Of a stretch of DNA of 64,000 nt, positions 51,557 to 59,739 are shown piece by piece; the stretch's first letter is position 1, and each line of letters opens with the position of its first letter. This DNA comes from Verrucomicrobiota bacterium (GTDB taxonomy: Bacteria > Verrucomicrobiota > Verrucomicrobiia > Verrucomicrobiales > DEV007). The translations under genes and the position numbers were made by a program. The notes beneath the pieces are model-generated. The model searched no databases. It saw only the letters and a list, made by a program, of their open reading frames with translations, and was not told the origin of the DNA. The stretch covers positions 1-64,000 of the forward strand of contig CAUJIH010000027.1 in the NCBI GenBank assembly GCA_963205275.1. The letters are read 5' to 3'.

Positions 51557-51564
51557 GCGTCGTT

Positions 51565-52677
51565 CTATCGACGGGGAGTCTCGCCTCCTGTCAGAATTCG
51601 AGCCGCCAGCTGATGGAGAACCACTTTCGGATCTAGTGAGGTGGTCACGAGTCGCAGATTTGCTTCCAAACAAGCTTCAAAAGCGGATCGAAGATGAGCT
51701 AGGGTGAATTTACTGGCTGCAGACGTAGCGAGGTGGAGAGGATAGAGATTCACCCCCCCGTCCTTTGATCGGGGGAGATGACTTGTTGCCTCGGGAGGCA
51801 GTGCTGCCATCTGCTGCTGGAAATCACGGTAGTTGTGACTCACAGAGAGCTTGTAGTGGTCCATCAGATCGCGGACATAGAGGAGGCTTCGCACTTTGGG
51901 AACAATGGCCGCGAGAAGAATTGTGATCGGACTTTCTTCTTGGCGAAGTTGGAAGTCGATTAGTTTCAGGGCTAGAGGCAGATTCTGATTCGAGATCGCC
52001 TCGCCGATATCGAAGATGAATCCCGTGTGGCTCTGTGAGACGATTGCATCGATATCATGATCGCTCACAGATTTCTCGGCGATGTAGAGAGACAGTTTCT
52101 CGAGTTCGGCATCAATAAAGCGAGTATCGGCTCCGACACGGAGGGTAAAACGCTCCAGAGCCGAACGAGAGAATTTTAAACCCAGTGCATTCGCTCGATC
52201 ATTGACGTGTTGCATCACGGCTCGCTCCCAGCCTGATTTGGTTGCATCTAGGCGGTCGTGAACGGTGATCTTCGCGACTTTTCCCAGTCGCTTGTAAAAG
52301 GAGCGGCGCTTGTCGATGGCCGTGGCACTGAGGATAAAGGTGACATCGGGAGGCAACCCGCCTTCTAGGTAGTTCATCAGCGACTCCTGCGCAGACACAC
52401 TAGCTTCTGCTTTTCCAGTTTCCGTATCTCCGAAAAAGTTTGCTTCCTGAAGCCACACTACCTTGTCACCTCCGAAAAAGGGGAGTGTCCGAATCGCCTC
52501 TAGAGTCCTGCCGATGATGGGACCGACTTGGCCTGCATTATCCGCTATTCCTGCGATGATCTCCAGCCCGAAATCGTTGTCCGCTGGAGCCAGTTGACGA
52601 GCCTGCTTCAGCGCGGATTCTTGGACCATAGCTTCGTCGGTGCCGACAAAGGCGTAGATTTGAGTTCGATTGGCCAT
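51565..52677 (-). CDS. holA: DNA polymerase III delta subunit
   Basis: Clamp-loader delta subunit (370 residues), which opens the beta clamp. The HolA pattern is present: an N-terminal P-loop-like but nucleotide-free fold (IYAFVGTDEAMVQESALKQA), LEAIRTLPFFGGDKVVWLQE, VTFILSATAIDKRRSFYKRL, then the helical lid (LKFSRSALERFTLRVGADTR with ID-A-E-L-E-K-L) and the C-terminal collar (LDFQLRQEESPITILLAAIV and LAHLRSAFEACLEANLRLVT). Sequence identity in this family is low, but order and length agree. ATG 52677. Divergent from the aminotransferase by 333 bp. Confidence 0.9.
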   Translation of the reverse strand: MANRTQIYAFVGTDEAMVQESALKQARQLAPADNDFGLEIIAGIADNAGQVGPIIGRTLEAIRTLPFFGGDKVVWLQEANFFGDTETGKAEASVSAQESLMNYLEGGLPPDVTFILSATAIDKRRSFYKRLGKVAKITVHDRLDATKSGWERAVMQHVNDRANALGLKFSRSALERFTLRVGADTRFIDAELEKLSLYIAEKSVSDHDIDAIVSQSHTGFIFDIGEAISNQNLPLALKLIDFQLRQEESPITILLAAIVPKVRSLLYVRDLMDHYKLSVSHNYRDFQQQMAALPPEATSHLPRSKDGGVNLYPLHLATSAASKFTLAHLRSAFEACLEANLRLVTTSLDPKVVLHQLAARILTGGETPRR

Positions 52678-53010
52678 GCGAGAGTCATACCTGTCATAGC
52701 GCGAGATGGACTGTCCTGCAAGATGAGGATTTGCGAGTGAAGAATTTCGGATTTCTCATCAGTGCGATCCTGAGAAGAAAATCCAAGCTGTCGTGGCATT
52801 TTGCTTGAATCCTGCTTCAAATCGGTTAGGGAGTCTGTCCGCATTGTTCACGGAGTTGCGGTCGAGCCATCACCAAGTTCCCGTTCATGCGGGAGATTTG
52901 TATGCAATAGGCCCGGTTCTCCCGGCCGCTCGGCCGCTTCTGATGAATCGCTCAGGAGCTTGAGTGATCGGAGGATTCGGAATCGAGAATCCCCATCCCA
53001 TCCACCAAAT
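52678..53010. other. Intergenic region between holA and the aminotransferase
   Basis: 333 bp of divergent upstream DNA. The plus frame is open across part of it, but has no family signal before the ATG at 53011. A GC-rich stretch near 52917-52940 (CCCGGCCGCTCGGCCGC) is weakly palindromic. No clear promoter, small ORF or RNA gene was recognised. Confidence 0.5.
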
Positions 53011-54177
53011 ATGAGTTTGATCGCCCAGAAGTTCGCCCAGATTAGTCCCTCCATCACGCTCTCTATTACGGCTCAGGCCCGAGAAATGAGAGAACAAGGG
53101 CTGGATGTCGTCAGTTTCGGAGCCGGTGAGCCCGACTTCGATACCCCTCAGCACATTAAAGATGCAGCAGCTAATGCCCTTCAAGAAGGAAAGACCAAAT
53201 ACACCAGCGTGATCGGAATTCCTGAACTGCGCAAGGCGATCGCGAATAAGCTGAAGACAGAGAACGGGCTAGACTACTCACCCAGCGAAATCTCCGTGAA
53301 CTGTGGAGCGAAGCATTCCTGCTACAACGCGATCCTAGCCTGTGTCGATCCCGATGATGAGGTCATCATCCCCGCGCCTTATTGGACGAGCTATCCAGAG
53401 ATGGTCCGCTTGGTTGGTGCCGAGCCTTACGTGGTGGAGACCAAAAAGGAAAATAATTGGAAACTGACTCCCGAGGAATTCGAAAAGGCCATCGGCGGAT
53501 CGACTCGAATGCTGATTCTCAACAGCCCAAACAATCCTACCGGGTCGGTGTATTCGAAGGAAGAGCTGGAAGCTCTGGTGGAAGTGGCCGCCTCTGAGGA
53601 TATTTTGATTCTCTCTGATGAAATTTACGAAAAGCTGATCTACAACGAGAAAAAGCACGTTTCTACCGCCTCTGTCAGCGAGGAAGCGAGACGTCTCACG
53701 ATTACGATCAACGGATTCAGCAAGGCATACTCCATGACTGGTTGGCGATTGGGCTATACCGCCGCTCCTGCGGAGATCGCCGAGGCGATTGATACACTCC
53801 AGAGTCATACCACATCGAACGCTACTACCTTCGCCCAATACGGAGCACTGGCGGCCCTCCAAGGTGATCAGGGATTCGTGCAGGAGATGGTTGAAGAGTA
53901 TGATATGCGTCGTCAATACATGATGAGTCGCCTATTGAAAATCCGGAACATCGATGTGATCGAGCCGGAAGGGGCTTTCTACTTCCTAGTTGATACCACC
54001 AAGATGGGACTTAGTTCCGTCAATTTGGCAGAGAAGTTACTTTCTCGCTATCACGTGGCTGCCGTGCCTGGCCGTGCCTTCGGACACGATCACTCGATTC
54101 GCTTCAGCTATGCGACGAGCCTAGAAGTAATCAAGAAGGGATTGGATCGCTTCGAGGAATTCTGCCACGCGCACTGA
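53011..54177 (+). CDS. Class I aspartate/aromatic-type aminotransferase
   Basis: A 388-residue PLP-dependent class I aminotransferase of the thermophilic AspC (subgroup I-gamma) type. It shows FGAGEPDFDTPQHI, KYTSVIGIPELRKAIANKL, the aromatic PLP contact in NCGAKHSCYNAIL, PAPYWTSYPEMVRL, NSPNNPTGSVYSKEEL, LSDEIYEKLIYN, PLP Lys in INGFSKAYSMTGWRLGY and the carboxylate-binding Arg in SIRFSYATSLE. Aspartate is the probable substrate. ATG 53011 (MSLIAQKF) matches the family start; the frame is open to 52801. suhB follows after 22 bp. Confidence 0.93.
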   Translation: MSLIAQKFAQISPSITLSITAQAREMREQGLDVVSFGAGEPDFDTPQHIKDAAANALQEGKTKYTSVIGIPELRKAIANKLKTENGLDYSPSEISVNCGAKHSCYNAILACVDPDDEVIIPAPYWTSYPEMVRLVGAEPYVVETKKENNWKLTPEEFEKAIGGSTRMLILNSPNNPTGSVYSKEELEALVEVAASEDILILSDEIYEKLIYNEKKHVSTASVSEEARRLTITINGFSKAYSMTGWRLGYTAAPAEIAEAIDTLQSHTTSNATTFAQYGALAALQGDQGFVQEMVEEYDMRRQYMMSRLLKIRNIDVIEPEGAFYFLVDTTKMGLSSVNLAEKLLSRYHVAAVPGRAFGHDHSIRFSYATSLEVIKKGLDRFEEFCHAH

Positions 54178-54199
54178 GAACCCGAGCGGGGGCTTTGCC

Positions 54200-54952
54200 A
54201 TGTCACCGGAACTTGAATTGGCCTGCTCTGCTGCCAGAGAGGCGGGAGAGCTCTTGCGGACACACTTCGGGAAGCCGCTCGAAGTCGATGTGTTGAAAGC
54301 GCACGACATCAAGCTGGCGTTGGATGTGGAGAGTCAAAAGCTGATCGAGGGTCGCATCCTATCCGCTTTCCCAGGGCATGCGATCTTTGGCGAGGAGGGC
54401 GTGGCGGGGGATTCGAGCAGTGATCAGCAGTGGATCGTCGATCCGATCGACGGAACGGTGAACTACTACTATGGCATTCCCCATTTCTGCATTTCCATCG
54501 CCTTGCGCCAAGGAGACAAGTTAGCTCTCGGGGTGATTTACGATCCGATAATGGACGAAATGTTCGTCGCCGATTTTGAAGGTCCAGCCACGCGAAACGG
54601 CGAGCCGATGTATTCCAGTCAGCGAACTGAATTGAGTGAGGCGATCGTCACGGTCGGATTTTCTAAGTCGCCCGAGTCCATCGAATCCGGTCTGGCTCGC
54701 TACCGAGTGATCGCGCCTCGCGTGAGGAAAATGCGTATGATGGGGAGCGCCGCGCTCGCGATGGCCTACATCGCCTGTGGCCGATTGGATGCGTATATTG
54801 AGGAGAGAATCAGCCTCTGGGACATCGCAGCGGGGCAGGTTCTGCTCGAAAGAGCCGGTGGAACGTCGATTCTGACTCCGACCAATGAAAAGGAAGGGGC
54901 GTTTTCGATCATCGCCAGCAACGGAAAGATTTCCTTCGACGGACTGCTTTGA
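54200..54952 (+). CDS. suhB: Inositol-1-monophosphatase family protein
   Basis: A 250-residue Mg2+/Li+-sensitive phosphatase. Metal-binding motifs are AIFGEEGVAGDSS (Glu pair), WIVDPIDGTVNYYYGIPHFC (signature D-P-I-D-G-T-x-N), and LWDIAAGQVLLERAGG (W-D-x-A-A-G). It could act on inositol phosphate, on nucleotides, or as the SuhB-type RNA-polymerase accessory factor. Identity within the superfamily (inositol phosphatase, CysQ or FBPase-like) cannot be fixed from sequence alone. Followed by ispF with 5 bp, and preceded by the aminotransferase, suggesting one transcript. Confidence 0.9.
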   Translation: MSPELELACSAAREAGELLRTHFGKPLEVDVLKAHDIKLALDVESQKLIEGRILSAFPGHAIFGEEGVAGDSSSDQQWIVDPIDGTVNYYYGIPHFCISIALRQGDKLALGVIYDPIMDEMFVADFEGPATRNGEPMYSSQRTELSEAIVTVGFSKSPESIESGLARYRVIAPRVRKMRMMGSAALAMAYIACGRLDAYIEERISLWDIAAGQVLLERAGGTSILTPTNEKEGAFSIIASNGKISFDGLL

Positions 54953-54957
54953 AGATC

Positions 54958-55440
54958 ATGCGATACCGATCCGGCATAGGTTATGATGTCCACGCTTTCG
55001 CAGAAGGCCGGCCTCTGGTAATCGGCGGCGTAACGATTCCGCACATTCGAGGTCTGTCTGGGCATTCGGATGCCGACGTGTTGAGTCACGCCATCGCCGA
55101 TGCGGTCCTCGGAGCGATCGGTGAGCGTGATATCGGATATTGGTTTCCTCCGTCCGATGATAGCATCGAGGGGATCAGTAGTTTAGTTATTTTGCAAAAG
55201 GCAGCCGAATTGGTCGCCGCCCAGGGCGGAGTGATCGAGAACGTGGACAGCAGCCTGATCGCTGAAGAGCCGAAGATGATGCCCCACGTTCCGATGATGA
55301 AAGAGAAAATTGCCGCAGCGCTCGGAATTACTGCCGATGCGGTTGGAATCAAGGCGACGACCAATGAAGCGATGGGCTTCGTGGGACGGAAGGAAGGAAT
55401 TGCCGCGACGGCGGTAGCGTCGATCCGACTCCCGGAGTGA
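54958..55440 (+). CDS. ispF: 2-C-methyl-D-erythritol 2,4-cyclodiphosphate synthase
   Basis: MEP-pathway enzyme of 160 residues that cyclises CDP-ME-2-phosphate. The N-terminal metal site is GIGYDVHAFAEG, followed by GLSGHSDADVLSHAIADAVLGA (Zn2+ ligands Asp and His), IGYWFPPSD, DSSLIAEEPKMMPHV and VGIKATTNEAMGFVGRKEGI, the whole family pattern. ATG 54958 is chosen over a TTG at 54949 that would overlap the suhB stop. Other MEP genes are not in the window. The stop is 107 bp before nadB on the same strand. Confidence 0.97.
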   Translation: MRYRSGIGYDVHAFAEGRPLVIGGVTIPHIRGLSGHSDADVLSHAIADAVLGAIGERDIGYWFPPSDDSIEGISSLVILQKAAELVAAQGGVIENVDSSLIAEEPKMMPHVPMMKEKIAAALGITADAVGIKATTNEAMGFVGRKEGIAATAVASIRLPE

Positions 55441-55547
55441 TGGGTGAGGCAAAGGTTGATGTTCAGGGTAGAGTGAACAGGTGACACATTCTCCGACAAA
55501 GAGACGCTATTTACAGACTACGTCTCGATAGAATTCCCGTTTACACA

Positions 55548-57179
55548 GTGCCTCCCACGGAGTACAGCAGTCCTGTGAGAACCTATGACTTTATTGTCGT
55601 CGGCAGCGGAATCTCGGGTCTGAGCTTCGCTTTGCGAGCGGCTCAACACGGGCGCGTAGCTGTCATTACCAAACGGGATGCAGGGAGCGCCAATACGACT
55701 TGGGCGCAGGGTGGTATCGCGTGCGTGCAGAGCGATGATGACTCCTTCGACAAGCACGTTGCGGATACCCTAGATGCCGGAGCGGGACTCTGTCCTGAAC
55801 CAATAGTCCGCCAGATCGTCAGCGAGGGACCACAGGCCATTCAGGAGCTGATCGATTGGGGGGTGCATTTCGATGGGACAGTTTCAGATACTGGAGAAGA
55901 GATGATTGAACTCGGACGCGAGGGAGGGCATACCGCCCGACGGATTCTTCATCACAAGGACACGACGGGACGTGAGATCGAGCAGAGCCTGTTGGCTCGT
56001 GTTCGCGAAGATCCGAGAATCGACCTGTTGGAGTATCACTTTGCTATCGATCTGATCACAACGGCTCGGGTGGCTCCGAATTCGCCGCTGCGTTGTGTGG
56101 GGCTATATGTGCTGGATGAAAAGGCGGATGAGGTGCTCACTCTGCGCTCAGATCGAATTCTGCTTTGTACTGGTGGCAGTGGGCGCGTCTATCTCTACAC
56201 GACCAATCCCGATGTCGCGACGGGTGACGGTGTCGCGATGGCCTGGCGTGCCGGATGCGAGATTGCGAACATGGAGTTCATCCAGTTTCATCCGACCTGT
56301 TTGTATCATCGAGAAATTAAGTCATTCCTGATCACTGAGGCGATGCGCGGGGAGGGAGCTGAGCTGGTGGATCGGGATGGAATACGGTTCATGCCGGAAT
56401 ATGATCCTCGCGGTTCGTTGGCGCCCCGCGATATCGTGGCTCGTGCGATTGATCATGAACTGAAACGGACGGGAGCCAGTTGCGTGTATCTGGATATTAC
56501 ACATAAACCGGCAGAGTTCGTGAAGGATCGCTTTCCGTATATCTATGAGAGGTGTCTGACGGGAGGGATTGACATCACAAAAGATCGTATTCCCGTGGTG
56601 CCTGCGGCGCATTATCAGTGTGGCGGAGTGCGGACGGACGTGAACGGGGCCACTTCATTGCCCGGCTTGTGGGCGGTGGGGGAAGTCGCGTGCACGGGCC
56701 TGCATGGAGCCAATCGACTGGCGAGCAATTCGCTGCTCGAGGGGGTGGTGGTGTCTGCCCGAGCACTTCACGACTGTCTGGAAAAGAGTCCTCGGATCGG
56801 AGAGGCGGAAGAAATTGTGCTTCCGAGGTGGGAATCTGGTGATGCTTCAGATGTGGATGAACTGGTGGTGATCTATCACAACTGGGATGAGATCCGGCAT
56901 CTGATGTGGGATTACGTCTCCATCGTGCGCACAGACAAGCGACTGCATCGGGCGGCGACACGCTTGCAAAATTTACGTCAAGAGATCCAGGAGTTTTATT
57001 GGGATTTCCATGTAACTCCAGAGCTTCTGGAGCTGCGGAATCTCGTGGAAACTGCGAGTCTGATCGTGGAATCGGCGACGCGACGAAAGGAAAGTCGCGG
57101 TTTGCACTACACGCTGGATTATCCGGAGCGGGATGACGTGAATTGGCGGGTAGATACAGTACTGCGGAAGCAGGGGTAG
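55548..57179 (+). CDS. nadB: L-aspartate oxidase
   Basis: A 543-residue flavoenzyme that starts de novo NAD synthesis (aspartate to iminoaspartate). FAD motif is FIVVGSGISGLSFALRAAQH, followed by TTWAQGGIACVQSDDDSFD, ELGREGGHTARRILHHKDTT, LLCTGGSGRVYLYTTNPDVA, EFIQFHPTCLYHREIKSFLI, MRGEGAELVDRDGIRFM, PVVPAAHYQCGGVRTDVNG and LHGANRLASNSLLEGVVVSA, with the C-terminal helical bundle. The start is GTG at 55548, as no ATG is available before the Rossmann fold; no clear SD is seen. Partners nadA and nadC are absent here. Repeats B and C follow it. Confidence 0.96.
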   Translation: MPPTEYSSPVRTYDFIVVGSGISGLSFALRAAQHGRVAVITKRDAGSANTTWAQGGIACVQSDDDSFDKHVADTLDAGAGLCPEPIVRQIVSEGPQAIQELIDWGVHFDGTVSDTGEEMIELGREGGHTARRILHHKDTTGREIEQSLLARVREDPRIDLLEYHFAIDLITTARVAPNSPLRCVGLYVLDEKADEVLTLRSDRILLCTGGSGRVYLYTTNPDVATGDGVAMAWRAGCEIANMEFIQFHPTCLYHREIKSFLITEAMRGEGAELVDRDGIRFMPEYDPRGSLAPRDIVARAIDHELKRTGASCVYLDITHKPAEFVKDRFPYIYERCLTGGIDITKDRIPVVPAAHYQCGGVRTDVNGATSLPGLWAVGEVACTGLHGANRLASNSLLEGVVVSARALHDCLEKSPRIGEAEEIVLPRWESGDASDVDELVVIYHNWDEIRHLMWDYVSIVRTDKRLHRAATRLQNLRQEIQEFYWDFHVTPELLELRNLVETASLIVESATRRKESRGLHYTLDYPERDDVNWRVDTVLRKQG

Positions 57180-57194
57180 GCGAGCTTTTCGCTG

Positions 57195-57262
57195 GTAGCA
57201 CAGACAATCGTGTCTGTGGTCTCGTATGGAAAGACTCAGACAGGATTGTCTGAGCCACATTG
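57195..57262 (+). repeat. Bipartite palindromic repeat, copy B
   Basis: 68 bp with two hairpins: ACAGACA-atcg-TGTCTGT and CTCAGACA-ggat-TGTCTGAG, separated by GGTCTCGTATGGAAAGA. The outer ends (GTAGCACAGACAATC and GATTGTCTGAGCCAC) are themselves nearly complementary, so the unit can also fold as one long arm. It is almost identical to copy C, 99 bp further on. Confidence 0.9.
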
Positions 57263-57293
57263 GCTACACTGGTGCGCGGATGTCGAAGTCAGT

Positions 57294-57362
57294 GTAGCAC
57301 AGACAATCGTGTCTGTGGTCTCGTATGGAAAGACTCAGACAGGATTGTCTGAGCCACACTTG
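57294..57362 (+). repeat. Bipartite palindromic repeat, copy C
   Basis: Same element as copy B in the same orientation, 99 bp downstream, with identity except for the final two or three bases. The 31-bp spacer between B and C (starting GGCTACACTGGTGCGCGG) is unique. Together B and C form a tandem pair between nadB and the convergent unknown gene that ends at 57416. Confidence 0.9.
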
Positions 57363-57415
57363 CCACAGGCAGAGCAAATGAATCCCTTACGCCGATGCCA
57401 CTCGAACTAGACCGA

Positions 57416-58150
57416 TCAGCGGGTTTGGCCCACCACATTCGGGCGTTTCTCCGGAATCGGCGAGGGATTTTCGTGACTGAGCAAGCCATCCCGTCGCCAG
57501 ACGGCCTGAGTGCGGAGTGATCCGTCGGGCCGGGAATATGATTGGCTCTGGATGAGTCGGTAGCCTTCGCCTTGGAGAGCGGCACCCTCTTTTGCAAAAT
57601 CTGCCTCCGTTAGATCGATTCGGTGTTGCCATTCGAACTCGTGTGATCGCTCCATCTGCCCCAGCGCGATGCGATATTCCACATCGCCACGATCCCAGCG
57701 TCCTTCCACTGCTCGGATCCAATGCCCCGCGTCCCAATAGCTCACTGTATTGCCACGATTCTTTTGCAAAATGTAAGTGCGCAGGGCGAGCTGAGACATC
57801 CACGGAGTAAAATCCGCCTCTGTGGGGGGAAGGATCGCGACGGGGGGGACGGCGATCTCGGGAAGCTCTTCCGGAGAACTTATGGATCGTGTCAGATCAG
57901 ATTCTGACGATTTTTCTTTGCTCGAGGACGGTGCCGACGCGTTCGCAGCAGCTTCGTTTTGCGAGGCGACGGTCACGGTCGTTGCCTCGCTCGCTACCGT
58001 CGGCTCCTGCTGCCAATAACGAAAATAGAGCAAGGCCATTCCCAGCATCGTCGCACCCATCAGCAGAGGCATGACTACGGGAGAACCCGAACTCTGCGGG
58101 GTGTGATAATAGCTATCGCGAATATAGGAAATGGGGAGTCGATCACGCAA
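57416..58150 (-). CDS. Hypothetical single-span membrane protein
   Basis: Up to 244 residues with one N-terminal membrane helix (PLLMGATMLGMALLYFRYW, about 28-46 in the long form). A low-complexity Ser/Ala/Glu/Thr-rich linker leads to a globular domain (WMSQLALRTYILQKNRGNTV, YWDAGHWIRAVEGRWDRGDV, FEWQHRIDLTEADFAKEGAA). No family is recognised. The start is uncertain: the frame opens with TTG at 58150, while the first ATG is at 58072 and begins directly at the membrane helix; neither has a clear SD. The protein would be anchored in the inner membrane with the domain outside. Confidence 0.6.
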   Translation of the reverse strand: MRDRLPISYIRDSYYHTPQSSGSPVVMPLLMGATMLGMALLYFRYWQQEPTVASEATTVTVASQNEAAANASAPSSSKEKSSESDLTRSISSPEELPEIAVPPVAILPPTEADFTPWMSQLALRTYILQKNRGNTVSYWDAGHWIRAVEGRWDRGDVEYRIALGQMERSHEFEWQHRIDLTEADFAKEGAALQGEGYRLIQSQSYSRPDGSLRTQAVWRRDGLLSHENPSPIPEKRPNVVGQTR

Positions 58151-58269
58151 ATTTTAAATCTAGGTAGTTACGTTATTCATAAATACCTAGATTTAATAAA
58201 ATTCACAAATTGAAATCTTGAAATTTTAAAAAGTATCAATTTTGATCTTTCTTCGCTCGAAAATCGAAC
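58145..58269. promoter_or_regulatory. AT-rich region with 13-bp inverted repeat
   Basis: TTAAATCTAGGTA at 58154-58166 is perfectly complemented by TACCTAGATTTAA at 58184-58196 across a 17-bp loop, inside a strongly AT-rich gap. On the minus strand it follows the DUF1501 stop (58270) and precedes the unknown gene. It could serve as a terminator of the former, although no clean U tract follows, or as an operator of the latter. Confidence 0.5.
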
Positions 58270-59727
58270 TTACGAGAGAATCGCACGCACGAGATTCCCT
58301 TGCACATCGGTCAGGCGGAAGCGTCGTCCCTGGTAGCGATAGGTCAGGCGTTCGTGGTCGATGCCGAGGAGATGAAGCACAGTTGCCTGAAAATCATGTA
58401 CATGGACTTTGTCCTCGATGATGTTGTAGGCGTATTCGTCGGTTTTCCCGTGCTGGTAGCCTTTTTTGACTCCACCTCCAGCTATCCAGAGGGAAAAAGC
58501 GGCTCCGTGGTGGTCTCGACCGTGGGCCTTGGGGTTGTTGATGTCGCCTTGCCCGAAGGGGGTTCGCCCGAATTCACCTCCCCAGATCACCAGTGTATCC
58601 TCCAACAGGCCGCGCTGCTCCAGATCCCGCACGAGTCCGGCGCTCGGCTGGTCGGTGTCGCGACACTGGACTTCCAACTGGGTGGGGATGTTGTTGTGCT
58701 GGTCCCAGCCGGCGTGCATGAGCTGGATGAACTGCACCCCTCGTTCCGCGAGTCGGCGAGCCAGCAGGCAGTTCCGGGCGAAGGAACCAGGCCGCAAGAC
58801 GTCGGGACCGTAGAGATCGAGAATATGCTGCGGCTCTTTCGAGAGATCGGTCAGCTCCGGCACGCTCGTCTGCATACGGTAGGCCATTTCGTATTGAGAA
58901 ATTCGGGTCGCGATCTCGGGATCGCCCACGGTGTCCTCATGCTCTCGATCCAGTTGAGCGATGTCATCGATGAGGTCCTTTTTCATTCGGCGAGAAAGAC
59001 CGGGAGGGTCGGAGAGGAACAGCACGGGATCGCCTTCACTCCTGAATTTCACCCCTTGGTATTTACCGGGAATGAAGCCGCTGCCCCAGTAGTAATCGTA
59101 GAAAAGCTGCCCACAGGAGTTCTCCCGATCTCGCGATAGCATCACGACGTAGGAGGGGAGGTCCTGAGTGGAAGAACCCAGTCCGTAAGTCGTCCAAGCT
59201 CCCATCGTCGGGCGTCCGGGGAGCTGGCTGCCCGTCAGGAAAAAGGTGACTGCCGGGGCGTGGTTGACAGCCTCGGTATTCATAGAATTGATCAGACAGA
59301 TCTGATCCGAGATCGCACGGGTGTGGGGGAGGAGGTCGGACATCCAGAGGCCTGATTTGCGGTCCTGCTGAAAGGGGCGCAGAGGAGCCAGCACCGGATA
59401 TTCCTTGTAGCTTCCCGTCATGGTGCTGAGCCGGACTCCTGCTCGGACGGATTCGGGGATATTTTGGCCGTGAAGGCTGAACATGTTCGGCTTGTAGTCG
59501 AACAAATCCAGATGAGTGGGGCCGCCTGTCTGCATGAGCCAGATCACTCGCTTCGCACGGGCCGCGAAATTTGGCAGGGGCGGGTGATCATCTGCTGTCA
59601 GATCGCGTCCGAGCAGGCTGGCAAGAGCAGCGGCGCCAATTCCCAGAGAAGAGCGCCCCAGAAAATGTCGTCGTGTCTCGCTGACCAGTTGAGTGTATCG
59701 ATCCGAGGGGGCGAAGGCTGGTTTCAT
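58270..59727 (-). CDS. DUF1501 family protein (Tat-exported)
   Basis: A 485-residue protein of the DUF1501 family with a Tat leader (ETRRHFLGRSSLGIGAAALA). Typical stretches follow: AKRVIWLMQTGGPTHLDLFD, LCLINSMNTEAVNHAPAVTF-like text (ICLINSMNTEAVNHAPAVTF), GRPTMGAWTTYGLGSSTQDL, FARNCLLARRLAERGVQFIQ, the DTLVIWGGEFGRTPFGQGDI sulfatase-like metal region, and GRDHHGAAFSLWIAGGGVKK. The fold is alkaline-phosphatase-like, but activity is unknown. It follows the PSD1/DUF1553 gene by 12 bp, the standard PVC pair. ATG 59727. Confidence 0.93.
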   Translation of the reverse strand: MKPAFAPSDRYTQLVSETRRHFLGRSSLGIGAAALASLLGRDLTADDHPPLPNFAARAKRVIWLMQTGGPTHLDLFDYKPNMFSLHGQNIPESVRAGVRLSTMTGSYKEYPVLAPLRPFQQDRKSGLWMSDLLPHTRAISDQICLINSMNTEAVNHAPAVTFFLTGSQLPGRPTMGAWTTYGLGSSTQDLPSYVVMLSRDRENSCGQLFYDYYWGSGFIPGKYQGVKFRSEGDPVLFLSDPPGLSRRMKKDLIDDIAQLDREHEDTVGDPEIATRISQYEMAYRMQTSVPELTDLSKEPQHILDLYGPDVLRPGSFARNCLLARRLAERGVQFIQLMHAGWDQHNNIPTQLEVQCRDTDQPSAGLVRDLEQRGLLEDTLVIWGGEFGRTPFGQGDINNPKAHGRDHHGAAFSLWIAGGGVKKGYQHGKTDEYAYNIIEDKVHVHDFQATVLHLLGIDHERLTYRYQGRRFRLTDVQGNLVRAILS

Positions 59728-59739
59728 GCTGCGAGATGG

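Noticed and set aside
57195..57362. Possible CRISPR array
   Set aside because: Only two units, 68 bp each with internal hairpins, and no cas genes.
57210..57410. Plus-strand and minus-strand frames across repeats B and C
   Set aside because: They translate the palindromes (SVVSYGKTQTGLSEPH twice); this is repeat DNA, not a gene.
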